The notes: generated by a model not told the origin, from the letters alone. 20,916 nt of DNA from Porodaedalea pini (GCA_002794775.1 NBAY01000180.1:1-20916), one strand, 5' to 3'; counted from the stretch's first letter, positions 1 through 10,998 are shown. Numbers and translations: made by a program.

Positions 1-1338
1 CATCTCATTCCCTTTTAGACAGGTCCAACCTTTCAAGTACTTCCAGACTTATGCTTATCCGATGCATGGAGGAAATGCCATTATTTATGTACAAAACAGA
101 TGGGTTTCGCTGCCTCCTCAAAGCCGTACGCTCCGGCTTTCTCGATCTCGTACGAAGGGTATTAATCGCCCCTGAGCTATCGGTTCTCGATTGCACAGCC
201 CCTCAGTTAGCTTTGTTATACTTCAATGAGCAACTCGTGCTTTACGGTTTCATCGACGCCATTCCTGGAGATATTGGAGCAGTTCATTGGGAGGCTAGAA
301 ATGCGGAATTGAACGGCTGGAAGGACACTCGTGCCGATTGGGATGTGTTCAGGGGCATGGTATACGCAAGATTTGCCTTGAAGACCATGTACGATCAATG
401 GCTCAAGAGGAAGAAAACAATGTGTAATAATGTAAGATAAGCAGGACGGTAACATTTGCTGTTTTGAAAATAACCTCCATTACTATTGCTCTCCCTTTTC
501 TTTTGTCAGTGCAAAAACCAGGACCGGCGGTCAGATGCTCATGTGTGCTGGCTGTCAAGATATCTTCTACTGCTCGGAGGCCTGTCAGCTTGTCTCTTGG
601 AAAAGGTTTGGACACAGGGAGGCGTGCAAAGAAATGAAAGCTCAGCTCGAAGGCGTCTATCGTGCGTGCTTCCAGACACTACTTCGCCTTGAAACTTGAC
701 ATGTTATTTAAACCTTCTCTTTCATTTAGCTAAACAATGGACCACTCGTCGCGATCGCGAGTTTTCTGCAAGTCGTGGCTACGATGGATATCAGACGTCT
801 CAGCGAGAGTCTTCTGACTTTGGCCAAAAGCCGACTTCCGAAGACACCACCTCACAACATAATTTTCTCGATAGACTACAGTACCTTTCCTGCAGAGCTC
901 GACGTGTTCGACATTGTCGACGTGCTTCGGGATAACTCGACCAGGGTTCCGACGGAGCAAATATTCTATCGGCCTGAATCTCTCGATGCTGTAGATTCAA
1001 CAGGGTGTGCCGGGCAGTTCATCCTAGTGACTACACCTGCTGTGCAACTCGACCTACAGCACAGAACTACGCTCATGCGACCGCGCTTCATGAATGACAT
1101 GAACTTTGAAGTCCCTAGGCTTCGCCGCGCCGACCGGGGGAGACAAGCTTGTACCAGGACTGCTGCCGGGACCGATGCGAAAAGACAATGCGACCTGAGG
1201 GCCGCCTTCGATGAACTTGACGAAGCGATTTACCGACTACGGTATTCGACGTTTGAAGAGGCCTGGATGCAGACGGACGGCGTCCTACGTGCTATGGGCG
1301 AACACGAGCCGGACTGGCCATTTGAACCGAAGGAATAA
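1..1338 (+). CDS. MYND-type zinc-finger protein, 5' partial, frame uncertain
   Basis: The reading frame is open from the left window edge to 431, so the gene begins outside. A MYND finger lies at about 535-630: CAGC, then YCSEAC, then QLVSWK and GHREAC, matching the C-x2-C, YCS-x2-C, W, H-x3-C pattern. A further open block from 730 to the stop at 1336-1338 gives a helical and strand-rich C-terminus of about 200 aa. MYND fingers bind zinc and usually mediate protein-protein contacts; no catalytic domain is visible. The junctions are awkward. A GTAAGA donor at 432 is in phase only with an acceptor at 534, which removes a stretch (509-534) that reads like the first half of the finger. The finger frame then meets a TGA at 697-699, and the only in-phase donor for the acceptor at 729 is a poor GTCTAT at 655. 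Either the model is missing something or the gene carries small indels. Family assignment is confident; the exon model is not. Confidence 0.6.
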
Positions 1339-1708
1339 ACTCTGGTGGCTTACTTTATCCTACCTCTGTAATAATCACCAACCAACTTGGGCCGCGTCGG
1401 ACGCAGATATCTTTATCCTTCGAGTTGTAGCTCCGTTCGCTAAAGAATCGATGTACACAGTAGCATAGACTCAATGATGTACGCACAATAATCGAAAATC
1501 ATTTGGGAAGAAATATCTCTTCAGCTTTAAGAGCGCATTCAAATTAATACAACATTTGGGTATTTAAGGTCACGTTCTTTTGACTAGTCTAGACGAATAT
1601 CTAATGTAACTAAGAGGCCTGAAAAAGTTCGAGGCCATGGTAGAAAAGAAGAGTAACGCAAACTGGGCACAGAAAAAACATATCAAGGGAGTTCAAGTCC
1701 ACGTCAGT
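1339..1708. other. Convergent 3' intergenic region
   Basis: These 370 bases separate the stop of the MYND gene from the stop of the membrane-protein gene on the opposite strand, so they should hold both 3' UTRs and poly(A) sites. The sequence is AT-rich around 1490-1620. I see no coding frame, repeat or RNA gene in it. Confidence 0.6.
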
Positions 1709-4308
1709 CTAAAGCCAAATGGTTGAATCAAGATTCAGAAAACCACTGCCATGCTGCACAACGGAGAACGACTTCGAATGGAGTCCAACGATATACTCGA
1801 TATCCTCATGCGAATACTCCTCAGCTACCGCCAGAATCCCAGAAGAACTCGCCTGCGAGTAACCAAGGCTCTGGTCTATTCCTAAATATTTAAATCAGCT
1901 GTTTGTGTCGCCTAACAGAATAGGAGATATAAAACAAATAATTTACCTGCGATTTCGGCGGTATCGAACGAGTAGAACTCACTAGGCTCGTCTCCGAAGC
2001 CGATGGAAGAGCCGTCTAGGTCGAGGAAGAGAGAGGCATGTGAGGCTTTTGGCTTGAGCGCAGGCGTGTCTGCGGCTTGCGCCTCGACCATGCTCTGAGG
2101 AGTGCCGTATTTGGTTTTATGTTCGGTTGATTTCGCGTTGTCTCCAGCCTCTGCCTTGCCATACTCTGCCACGCCCTCTGTACTCGGTTCGCGCTCCTTG
2201 CCTCCTTCGCCAGCTTCCCAGGTACCTTTCAATGATGCGCAAGAACCTATGGATCCCATAGAGGCCATTCTCCTGAGAGGTGAGGGACATACTGGTGTAG
2301 AGAGATCCACGAGAGATGCGGTATGGAGAGAAGGTTTTAGTCCGCCAGTGTCGTCCTTGACCACACTGGGATCTCCTGAAGAAAAGCGCACAGTACGCTC
2401 AAAGGCGCGCGGGCTTCTCAGGTATGCCGGTGGAGGTGCAACAAGTGAGAAAGGTACATGCTCGCGTACACGAGAATGATGTCGATTCAAAAGATTCGCC
2501 GCATACGGGCTCAGAAATTCCGTTTGTTGTCTCCTGAACATAGGCGCTTCTAGAACGAGACGCCTCTGAGCAGAACCATCCACGAGTTCAGAAGCCAAGA
2601 CCATGGGGGAAGACTGAGAAGAGACCACGGCTTTGCACTGGCCTTCGCTGAGGGGAGAAGGGAGGACAAGATTCAATACGTCGGAAACGAGTGTATCCGC
2701 TAACGTAGGCCATCCGAAATCCACGGTCGACGGAGCGAAATCAGCTAGCAGATTGTACGAAGATTTGGTGGAGTCGTCCTTCCCCAATAGCCCTAAGCCA
2801 TAACCCGAAGCACTGAGAATTTCAGAGCTCGAGGTCTTCGCGCCTATCATGCCACTGTAGAACTGCTCATTTAAATAGCGAGGTTCAACGCAGATAGTAT
2901 TGACTTCAACTATGTTTGATGTTTCTGGTGTAGCAGGTACTGGAGAGATGGGTGTCGCAGGTGGCGACGGGAATCGAGGCAGTTGTTTCCAGGAACCTCT
3001 GATACTGGAGTCTCCGCTCGCATTCAGACGTTCGTATGTGCTAATGCTTGACATTTCCATGCTTGCTGAGCCAAGTCCACTGTCCACGCTTCCCGTCTGC
3101 GCTGGTAACTGCCTCAAAATTGGGGAATGAGCTGTCGCATTCACAGCGGGTGTCCCACCTCCGTAGTCCGTGACCCGGAAACGAAAGCTCGTATCGTGAC
3201 CGCGCGAAAGTGTTGAACGCGACGTGTCCACTTCGTTGATGGTCGAGGGCCGCTGGCCACGTGCATTAAGTGATTCGGAAAAGCCACTACCACCAACCGG
3301 GTCGTTCGCATAAGATCCTGGTTGCCATATGATACTTGTAGCTGGAGAACGATCTGCGGTCGAGGCGCTTCGACTCATACTCATCTGGTCGACAACGGCG
3401 TTAAATGACTTCGGTCTCCGTCTCTTGTCCTGGAAGGTATCCGAATCCACTTCTCCGAAGCTCGAAACATGTGGAATGCGCAAGCTAGAACGCCTTCGTG
3501 AGTGTCGACGGGCGTACCATTCAGCAGATTTGTTCCTTACACTGCTCTCTGGGCGTGATCGCGTCGTGCTGTAGCCAGAGTATGCATAGGACTGTTGCGA
3601 GTGCCAAGTGTGTCTATGCTGTGAGTTAAGTGAAGCCTGGTGTGACTCACGACGCAGACGCCATTGATGGTTCGCGAGTTCGCGTTGCATATCCGTCTCC
3701 CAGTCCGGACTGCCTAGCAACCCCACGAGGATCCCCGGCGCAGAGTCAGTGCGCTGGCGGACGCTTCTGGAAGCCTCATTGCTTGAGGATTCTGCGCTGG
3801 AGCGCTTTGAAGCCAGTCCACTGGCATGGCTGCGCATTGAGCGCATGTCTGTAGTGTTGAGCGCGTCTGCCACGCGCGCGGAAAGGTGTCCAGACATGCT
3901 TTCCTGTTCAATTTCTTCGTGCAATGCTGTCCGGGGGATTGGTAGTCCGTGTATTGTCTGTAGACGACGTTGCTTTAGATAAGTCATCTTCACAATGAAC
4001 AAAACCAGGAGAACAAAGAACACGCAGATCAGAGGAATGACGATTGGAACAGTCTTGCGACTTGCTGAAACATGAAGATTTGCCACGTCTTCTTTTGAAA
4101 CCCGAAAAGTATGTTCCGAGAAGGATTTTGCTGACTTAGAAAAAGCTTCAGCTTGAGATTCGATGCTCCGGTAGGAAATTTTTAGCCCGCTTTTGAGTTC
4201 GTGTTCGTGTTCGTGTTGGTCTTCCTGAATGAGGGTGGCATGCGGGACACAGACCGCACCCAGAACAAAGGAGGATAAAGGAAAAAGTGAAAAAAGTGGA
4301 CGTGCCAT
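1709..4308 (-). CDS. Single-pass membrane protein with signal peptide and long Ser-rich tail, function unknown
   Basis: Model: complement(join(1709..1881, 1947..4308)), 844 aa. Translation is taken from the ATG at 4308, because the four codons upstream start with GTG and a TAG lies just before it. Residues 1-24 look like a signal peptide (hydrophobic core SLFPLSSFVLGAV). A short HEHEHE run follows at 32-37. A strong transmembrane helix lies at about 86-106 (TVPIVIPLICVFFVLLVLFIV), followed by KMTYLKQRR, which suggests a short lumenal or extracellular N-part and a cytoplasmic tail of about 730 aa. The tail is rich in Ser, Arg and Pro and looks largely disordered. A 65-nt intron (1882-1946, GTAAAT...ATTTAG, branch-like GCTGAT) joins a further coding stretch ending at TAG 1709. 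Without splicing the frame would end in a short hydrophobic tail at 1912. I do not recognise the family; a membrane-anchored signalling or scaffold role is only a guess from the topology. Confidence 0.8.
4198..4218 (+). repeat. Hexamer microsatellite inside the membrane-protein gene
   Basis: GTTCGT is repeated about three and a half times on the + strand. On the coding strand it encodes the HEHEHE run just after the signal peptide of the membrane protein. Such a tract can change length by replication slippage without shifting the frame, because the unit is six bases. Confidence 0.7.
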
Positions 4309-4384
4309 TGCAGAAAGCACGTTCTACAAGGTGTCAACTCTCGACGATGGTGGGCAGAGACAACTGGTTCACCGACTCGTACTA

Positions 4385-5014
4385 AGGTAGAGGAAAGTTA
4401 AACTCGACAAGCTGTGACGCGCGTGGCACTGATCTCACTTTCCTTTTCTAGCGACACACAATGATGACGAAATAAACTTTTCAAATGGACACAAACTCAC
4501 ATTTCGGCCTCATAGTTCTCTTGGCCTTCCTGATAGCTACAGATGTATGTTTTTATTTTTCAAAAATATGCAGTTTTGGTCAAGCTATTTTAGGAAAAAG
4601 ACTTCTTTGTTCCAAACATCATAGAATCAAATGAGCAGCATTCTGACGAACTTTGAAAATTCTGGGTGGTGGACCTTGAGATTTTTGCCGCTCTCGGCTA
4701 ACTCCGTTTGACAAATAGTTTCCAAATATAGTAATTTATTATGTCACTAATGCAAAGGACTGAGTGGTACTCAAGCTCAGTGGGTTAATAGGCAGTATCA
4801 ATGGTCACAGGGTCTTAAATGAGAGGATTTTAGCTGAGATGGCTACTGCCGGCATGTATCTACAATGCACTTTGACATTCCGGCAGTCCTCCAAAAAAAA
4901 GTTTTTCAACCTCACGATTTTGCCGCCAGGGTCCTTCCTGATGGGGAAGTCAAATAAAGTTTAAGTCTGTGACATTGATGTGACAAGCTTGTCGAGTTTA
5001 ACTTTCCTCTACCT
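4385..5014. mobile_element. MITE-like element with 29-bp perfect terminal inverted repeats
   Basis: The left end starts AGGTAGAGGAAAGTTAAACT and continues CGACAAGCT (4385-4413). The right end (4986-5014) is its exact reverse complement over 29 bases. Both ends are flanked by TA (4383-4384 and 5015-5016), consistent with a TA target-site duplication as in Tc1/mariner-type elements. The flanking trinucleotides CTA and TTA could also suggest a PIF/Harbinger-type TWA site. The 630-bp interior is AT-rich and has no credible coding region (longest frame 66 codons), so the element would be non-autonomous. It sits 76 bp upstream of the ATG of the membrane-protein gene and about 500 bp upstream of the transcription-factor gene, inside their shared promoter region. 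The inverted repeats are directly visible; assignment to a superfamily is inference. Confidence 0.8.
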
Positions 5015-5016
5015 TA

Positions 5017-5510
5017 AGTTTGGTTGATATTTGCGTCGATCATCCGTAAGTAGTAAGCTCATCAGATTAGGATTGTAAACTCTAACTTCACTCTCATTTT
5101 TCTCTCTCGTACATTAAGCCGGTCTAGCCATCGTCGATATTGAATCGTGACCCAGAAGTATAGGTATTGTACAGGTGCTAAGTTGAGACATATTATGAGC
5201 TGAAATGACTCTAGGATCTGACAAGTTCCAATGAGTTTTGTCGTCGTCCTGTAACCGCGGAGAAGAGGCGCTTCGAAGCAGAGGAAGCCACACAACTCAT
5301 ATCGCTATTCATAAGCACGCTTTCATCGGCCGTATGACAATCACGCTGACTACCGGGTCTGCAAACACGAGGTCTGTAAACGAGCGCAGCGATGGTCGCC
5401 CTTCTTCCCTCCGCCACTTTAGACTAACTGATCTGGATCTTGTATCACGCGCTCAACTCGACTAATAATTGCAGTTGGACCTGACTATCATCTCGCGACA
5501 GATAATCGGG
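5017..5510. other. Upstream region of the Zn2Cys6 gene
   Basis: These 494 bases lie between the MITE and the first ATG of the transcription factor. No credible coding frame is seen. The sequence AATTGCAG ending at 5474 resembles a splice acceptor, so a 5' UTR intron is possible. No other motif stands out. Confidence 0.5.
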
Positions 5511-8500
5511 ATGCCGCCGGATCTGGACGGAAAAGGCTCAACATCTAGATTACACTCTCGCGAACGCGAACTGGAGAGCAGACGGGCAAGAGGAGAGGCA
5601 TCTTGTGCTGAATGTAGGAGGTGAGCTATACATTCAGGCTCGCCTCCGGAGATGACTTATGTAGTGATTTGTTGCTAGGCTGAAGCTCAAGTGTGACAGA
5701 AAGGTGGCTTAGCTACTTTAATGACGTGCGAGCTGTCGCGCTTACCAGACCATCTGTATGGTAGACACCGTGTACATCTTGCGTGCGTAGAGGTTGTCAG
5801 ACCATCTGCCCTAATGGTAAGTTTGTCTTGCTCGTTGTCCTACCGGAGACTTTGTTTATAGCAGTCACAGGCTCCCTCGCGGCCGGGCAAGGCACAAGGT
5901 GCTCGTACTCATACCTTGCTCCTTTGACTGTCTTGACAGTATCGTGCTTGTCAGGTTCGTTCTTGCAAATACCGACAAGCTACATGACAAGCTCTTAGAG
6001 ATGAGCAAGCGTATTCGACAACTCGAAGATGCACTCCAGATTACTCAGGCAAGCCTCACACCTGCCAGTCATCCTCTCCTATCAGAAGAGCTGCTGGCGA
6101 TTAAATCCGGCGTCGATCTCGTTATTGAGAGGGAGCATCCGGAAGATGACAGCAAGGATCTTGCAAGTGGACTGTGTTCTGAGCTCGGCACGTTGAGCAT
6201 ATCTGAACGCGGAGAAGCTTGTTTCATGGGACGGGGCTCCTCAGAAGTGAGCATACTGATTGTTTGATTCGATTCGGAGCTTACAATGGGTTGTGCTGTC
6301 ATCAAGGCCCTGCTCATGGTGAGCTCGTACCTCCCATCATACATTCCAAGGCTTCTCTAATTTCTTCACCAGGTTATTAATGAGTCACTAGCCGGCCAGT
6401 CAGGGCAAGAGAAAGTCTCGGATGATTGCTTCCGTACTTTGAATGCTCTTCCCCACCAAATCATGACCATAAGCAAGGGCTTCCCGTTTGCATCCACCAA
6501 TCTACCGAAGGCGGAGACGTTGAGGATGATCGAAGTTCGTTTACCATCATACGCCCGAGCAACTGCTCTTGTGGAAGCTTATCTAGCGAACATTGCATGG
6601 TCCTTCGTTATCGTTGAGCGAGAACAGATCTTCGAAGAGCTTCTCCCGTCTGTCTACAAGCCTTCCAAATACTCAATTGACAGATTCGATGACAGTGACG
6701 ATGACTACGAGAGCGACTACATACACCGCCTGGCTCTCCTGATTAGCGTATTCGCCGGTGGAGCGGCAGGAGATCTCACTCTGCCGATTGCGAATGACGA
6801 AGCTGAACTCTATATTCACCTCGCTCGTGCCGCCTTAAGCCTAAACTCTGTATTCGTCGGCGCTTCTATGGAGAACGTCCAGACCGTGCTGATGCTGTCA
6901 GCATACGACTTCTGTTCGAGTCGAAAATATTCACTTGAGCCGTCATGGAAGATGTTGTCCTTTGGCCTTGGCCTTGCTTGTAGTGTGAGTTCCTACTTTC
7001 TTATGACGCTGAACTATTTGAGTCTAAAGATGCTTTGCTTCGCGACCTAGATCGGCTTGCGTATGTGCCCTACTTCGAATTGATGTCCTGCATACTCAAA
7101 CGTTACAGATCGTGACCCAGCACGTTGGAAGATGGAACCAAAGCTTGTTCAACGCAGAAGACGCCTTTTCTGGGAAGTCTTCACTGTTGATAAGTGGAAG
7201 GTGAGTTGTCTGTCTTCTCCGTCAGCTGATCTTCGAGCCCCTACTAACCAGTCTTTGATACCAGAGCTTAGAGTCAGGTAGACCGGCAACGTTTAATCTA
7301 CGTGAGGTGGATTGTGAATTTCCAGAAGACAAGGAGGCGACTCTTGACGAAGGTGGTTCAGTGGTCCCTAGCTGTAAGTCCTTAAGCGAAACGTCATTTT
7401 CAGCACCAGAGTCAGTATTGGTCTTTCAGGTTGGCAATGGAAATACCGCTTCACAAAGGAAGTCGTGGCTCCCATTGCTGAGCAGCTCTGCCTAGCTAGG
7501 CCGATCAAATATGCGGAGATTCTGGAGCTCGATAGGAAGTTGCGCGACTTCGAGATGCATCCGTCGCTGTCGATGTCGAAGACTCCTCATCCTGATGAAG
7601 ATATCACTACTGTAATGCGCCGCTACAACTGGGGAGTGCTACGAGAAGTTGGTGAGCAATCTCAGAGCTAAGATTCGACCTCATCATTGATGCCGCCTCT
7701 CCTAAGCGTTGCTTTTTGTACATCGTAACTTCTTCGCTCGCGCCATGCTCGAGAACCCAGCAAAGCCGCTTGGAAGTCCCTTTGTATCATCACTGTTATC
7801 TGCATATGCCAGTGCGATAACATTATTGAATATCATACGAGTTTACTTCGAGAAGTACTCGTACATGTTACTCCGTCAATGGGTAATATGGACGCACGGA
7901 CTTACCTCTGCAGTATGTTTCATTTGTCCTTTCTTTGATTAATTTTAATAGTTCAAAAAGGTTATTGTCGGCTCAGTCGCTTGTAGAGGTCCGGCGTCGC
8001 ATGTGGCTGCAGCGGCTCTCAAAGAGTTAGAGGCGGCTGTCGATTTATTCAAAAAGGCGCAGATCCACCCTGTACCGAGGAGAGGTCTGGTAAGTTTGAT
8101 CTCATCAATTGCATGAATTTCACCTCATCATCTATGTAGCCATTTCTCCAGCGTCTTCTGGAGAAAGCCCGAAGTGCCAATCAGCCTATGTTTCCGAGAG
8201 ACACAGGAAACGCGCGACAGGAACTTAGCATACTGGGCGGAGTACCTCTTTTCTTGAACAATGCGAATAAGAGATCTTCGACTTCAAGCGATGAAACATA
8301 TCCTTCAACAACCCGCAGGCCAAAAAATTCTGTCGGAGGCGAGCAATTTGCGCATATAATTCCACCTGCTAGTGCTCCTCCGCTTGAACAGCCCATTGCA
8401 TCTCAGCAGATCAGTTGCTTCACTATGCCGCAGACTTCACATGGTCACCCGCCACGGTCATGTCCGCAGGGTTGTCAATCTTTTTCTACCACCACGAACA

Positions 8501-8967
8501 CATATAATCCCACATCCTTTGGGGCCGGGAAGAGCGAACGGCACGCGCCCAGGAATATTGATGAGGCAATGGCCTACGTATCCGCCAATAGCCCGAGTCT
8601 AGATTGGCCTACTAGCTCCTCAACCATTGCGTCTGGTGCATCACCGCCTTCAAGTTCCTCTCCTAGTTCTCGAATGCACGAGCCGCTCTTGACAGGCCAA
8701 TCGCACCAGAATGCGCATGAGCTTAGTTCAACGTCATGGCTCGAGGAACTCTCAAATAACATGTCAGAACGGTTTGGTCAGAGAATTGGTAGCAACAATA
8801 ATATTGACAGCGCGAGTCTTGATTTTATTATGGGCGGAGGTACCTTAGCGGTTCCGAGTGGAGTCCCTCGATCAGAGCATGGAGAGGATCCAGTAATTGC
8901 CGAAGCGTGGCGTTCTCTCATGACGGATTCACAGATATTCGGTCCGGAAATTAACATGACCATGTAG
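5511..8967 (+). CDS. Zn2Cys6 fungal transcription factor with Fungal_trans domain
   Basis: Model: join(5511..5620, 5679..5703, 5765..5816, 5871..5898, 5955..6246, 6307..6318, 6373..6984, 7051..7060, 7109..7200, 7265..7373, 7430..7651, 7707..7912, 7952..8089, 8140..8967), 2736 nt, 911 aa, with phases agreeing at every junction. Zinc-cluster ligands are C32, C35, C42, C48, C51 and C60 (C-x2-C-x6-C-x5-C-x2-C-x8-C), a GAL4-type DNA-binding domain. The linker GSLAAGQGTRFVLANTD and a short coiled coil (about 79-101, likely dimerisation) follow. The middle-homology Fungal_trans domain begins near RLPSYARATALVEAYL (residue 230) and includes CSIGLHRDPARWKM and RRRLFWEVFTVDKW. The last exon (about 275 aa) is Ser/Pro-rich, as in activation regions. 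The type resembles the XlnR-like regulators of agaricomycetes, but targets cannot be read from sequence. Introns are 39-67 nt. The 12-nt exon 6 and the 39-nt intron before 7952 are the least certain points. Confidence 0.9.
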
Positions 8968-9174
8968 CAGAAGAGTATATACTGACAAATTGTGTGTAAT
9001 AAGAGCAAGTCACATTTTATTGCCTAGGTTTGTATGATGAGATCGCGCCACAGACGCGTTAGAACTCCGCTCGAAATGGACGACGCGCCGTTGGCGTGAT
9101 TCGGACGATTCCTTCATATTCAGACATGGGTGATCAATGATACCGCATTGCTCTCCATCTGACGTCCATCTACG

Positions 9175-10835
9175 ATGCACCTTGCTACAAAGGTCACTAG
9201 ACCTTTATGTTTTTCGCGCGAGACAAAACGTGTCGTTCTCGGCAGCCGCTGTCTTTTCTCTGCTTCGATAAAACGGAATCCTCGCGAATGCTCTGCACGT
9301 AGCATTGTGAAACGTTACTCCATCGGTCAAAACTCCTGTCATAAACGCTCTCCTCTTGGATTCAGATTCTTCTTTGGAGATTCAGTACCTGAAGGACACA
9401 ATCCAAATCCTAAAATTGTCAAGTCAGCTAAAGCACTGAGTTTGATCATGGCTCTTTCGGTGCTTGGCGGTCTACAGTATTTTCTTCTATTTCGGTGCGC
9501 ACTCCTTCTTCCTTTTATTCCAGTCCTCTAGAACCACACTATTTCTTGCTCATATGACTTTGAAGCCATTTGGAAAAGGTACCTCAAACCGGTCGATGGA
9601 GAAAAATGAACATTACGCCGGAGATGGAAGCTCAAGTGAGAGGTTAATCAAGATGATCTTCAGCACATCTAATAGCCAAAATACATTGCAGCTAGGAAAG
9701 GACGCATTCGGCTCGCTCGCCTCTCAATACAAAGATGAAATTCTTCCGGAAGACCACCCCCTCACGCGCCACGTCCATCGGATAGTCGGTGCTATCCTCG
9801 AAGCTAACGGCCTCGGCACTGTAGTGAACGCAAATGACGCCGCACGATACCCATTCCTTCCTGGTGAAGGGTTTGGACTGAGCGAGGCAATGAGTTATAA
9901 AGATCTACGATGGCCTTTGGTTGTTATAAAAGACGATAAAATATTTAATTCTACTGCTAGCAGTGGTAAGTTTCTCTGTTGCTTACTTTTCATAGGTATG
10001 TCTGAAGTTATTTCTAGGTGGAATCGTCGTCTTTACAGGCCTTTTTTCGTTGTGCAAAGACGAGAATGAGCTCGCCGCCATTCTAGGTCATGGTACATAT
10101 TAATCTATCTCAGTCTGATTGTAAATAACTAATTCGCACCTCCCAGAAATTGCACACGTTGGTCAGTCCTTGTTTACCTCTCCGGAATCAGCTTAAACTG
10201 ATTGCCTCTGTAATTGGCCATCTCTTCACGAAGTCGCCCGCCACCTCGCCGAACGCTACTCTAAAGCGAAGGACTGGTCACTAAAGCAGCTACTGGTTGG
10301 ATCGTTCATTCCGGAGAACCAGAATCAGGTCAAGGGAGATTATCAACAAATGACGGCGACCAATTTGCACGTCCAGGAGCTGGAAGGTACGTAAGTCTGC
10401 TGAGTGGAAGGACCAAGACATTTCTAATCCTCCGTGCAATGTTCTCTTGTAGCTGACGCGATCGGTCTCCAGCTTAGCTCGCGAGCCTGTTTCGACCCTC
10501 AAGCAGCCATCGAGTAAGGTTTGTTTTCGCCCCATTCTAATCAACTCACATTTCCTTTCATTCGTCAGTGTAAACCAGCGAATGGCTGCCATTGAAGAGA
10601 GGCTCCGTCGTCTGCACCCTAATTTCAAACCCACTCATCCTTGTAGCGCAGAGCGCATCGAAGTACGTATCCGATTGGTTCTGATTATTCTCTGAGCCCT
10701 GTGCTCACTCTTTTAATGCAGCAACTCAAGAATATCCTGCCTAATGCCTATAAGACCATGACCAAGAACGCGCGGTGCTCTAGTACGCATGAAGCTCTCG
10801 GTGCTTTCCGTCAGTCACCAGCCTTTGCCTCTTAG
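9175..10835 (+). CDS. OMA1-like mitochondrial metalloendopeptidase (peptidase M48)
   Basis: Model: join(9175..9494, 9532..9965, 10018..10092, 10147..10161, 10234..10386, 10453..10513, 10569..10662, 10722..10835), 421 aa. The N-terminus is rich in Arg, Lys and Ser and nearly free of acidic residues up to about 60, as in a mitochondrial presequence. A hydrophobic helix lies at about 86-106. The zinc site is complete: HEIAH at 276-280, continuing VVARH, and QELEAD with E330 as expected third ligand. The segment GGIVVFTGLFSLCKDENELAAILGH and the RACFDPQAA and PTHPCSAERI blocks are typical of OMA1-type proteins, inner-membrane proteases of mitochondrial quality control. Residues 107-150 do not resemble the usual family sequence, and the first intron needed to join exons 1 and 2 is only 37 nt, so that junction is tentative. 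The gene follows the transcription factor on the same strand after 207 bp and converges on the glycosyltransferase gene. Confidence 0.85.
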
Positions 10836-10998
10836 TAAGAAGCACGCTGTGATGCAAACTTGAGATAGCCCAGGCTTAGAAATAGAATAAAAAGGATCCC
10901 TGTAGTGAGACGAGCAATAAGAAATACATTAATTGATACCAAGAGAAAGCATAGTAAGAAGTGTAGATAGATCTGATGGCTTGAGTAACACCGCGACT
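10836..10998. other. Convergent 3' spacer
   Basis: This 163-base gap separates the stops of the OMA1-like gene (+) and the GT69 gene (-), and should contain the 3' ends of both transcripts. The GT69 frame stays open here on the minus strand if its last intron is not removed, but that read-through has a hydrophobic composition unlike the family end and is not taken as coding. Confidence 0.55.

Noticed and set aside
2102..2479. 125-codon plus-strand frame opposite the membrane-protein gene
   Set aside because: It is antisense to a continuous 787-codon exon and has no recognisable features.
4770..4800. tRNA D-arm-like string (AGCTCAGTGGGTTAATAGG) inside the MITE
   Set aside because: No matching B-box, T-arm or acceptor stem follows, so there is no tRNA or convincing tRNA-derived SINE.
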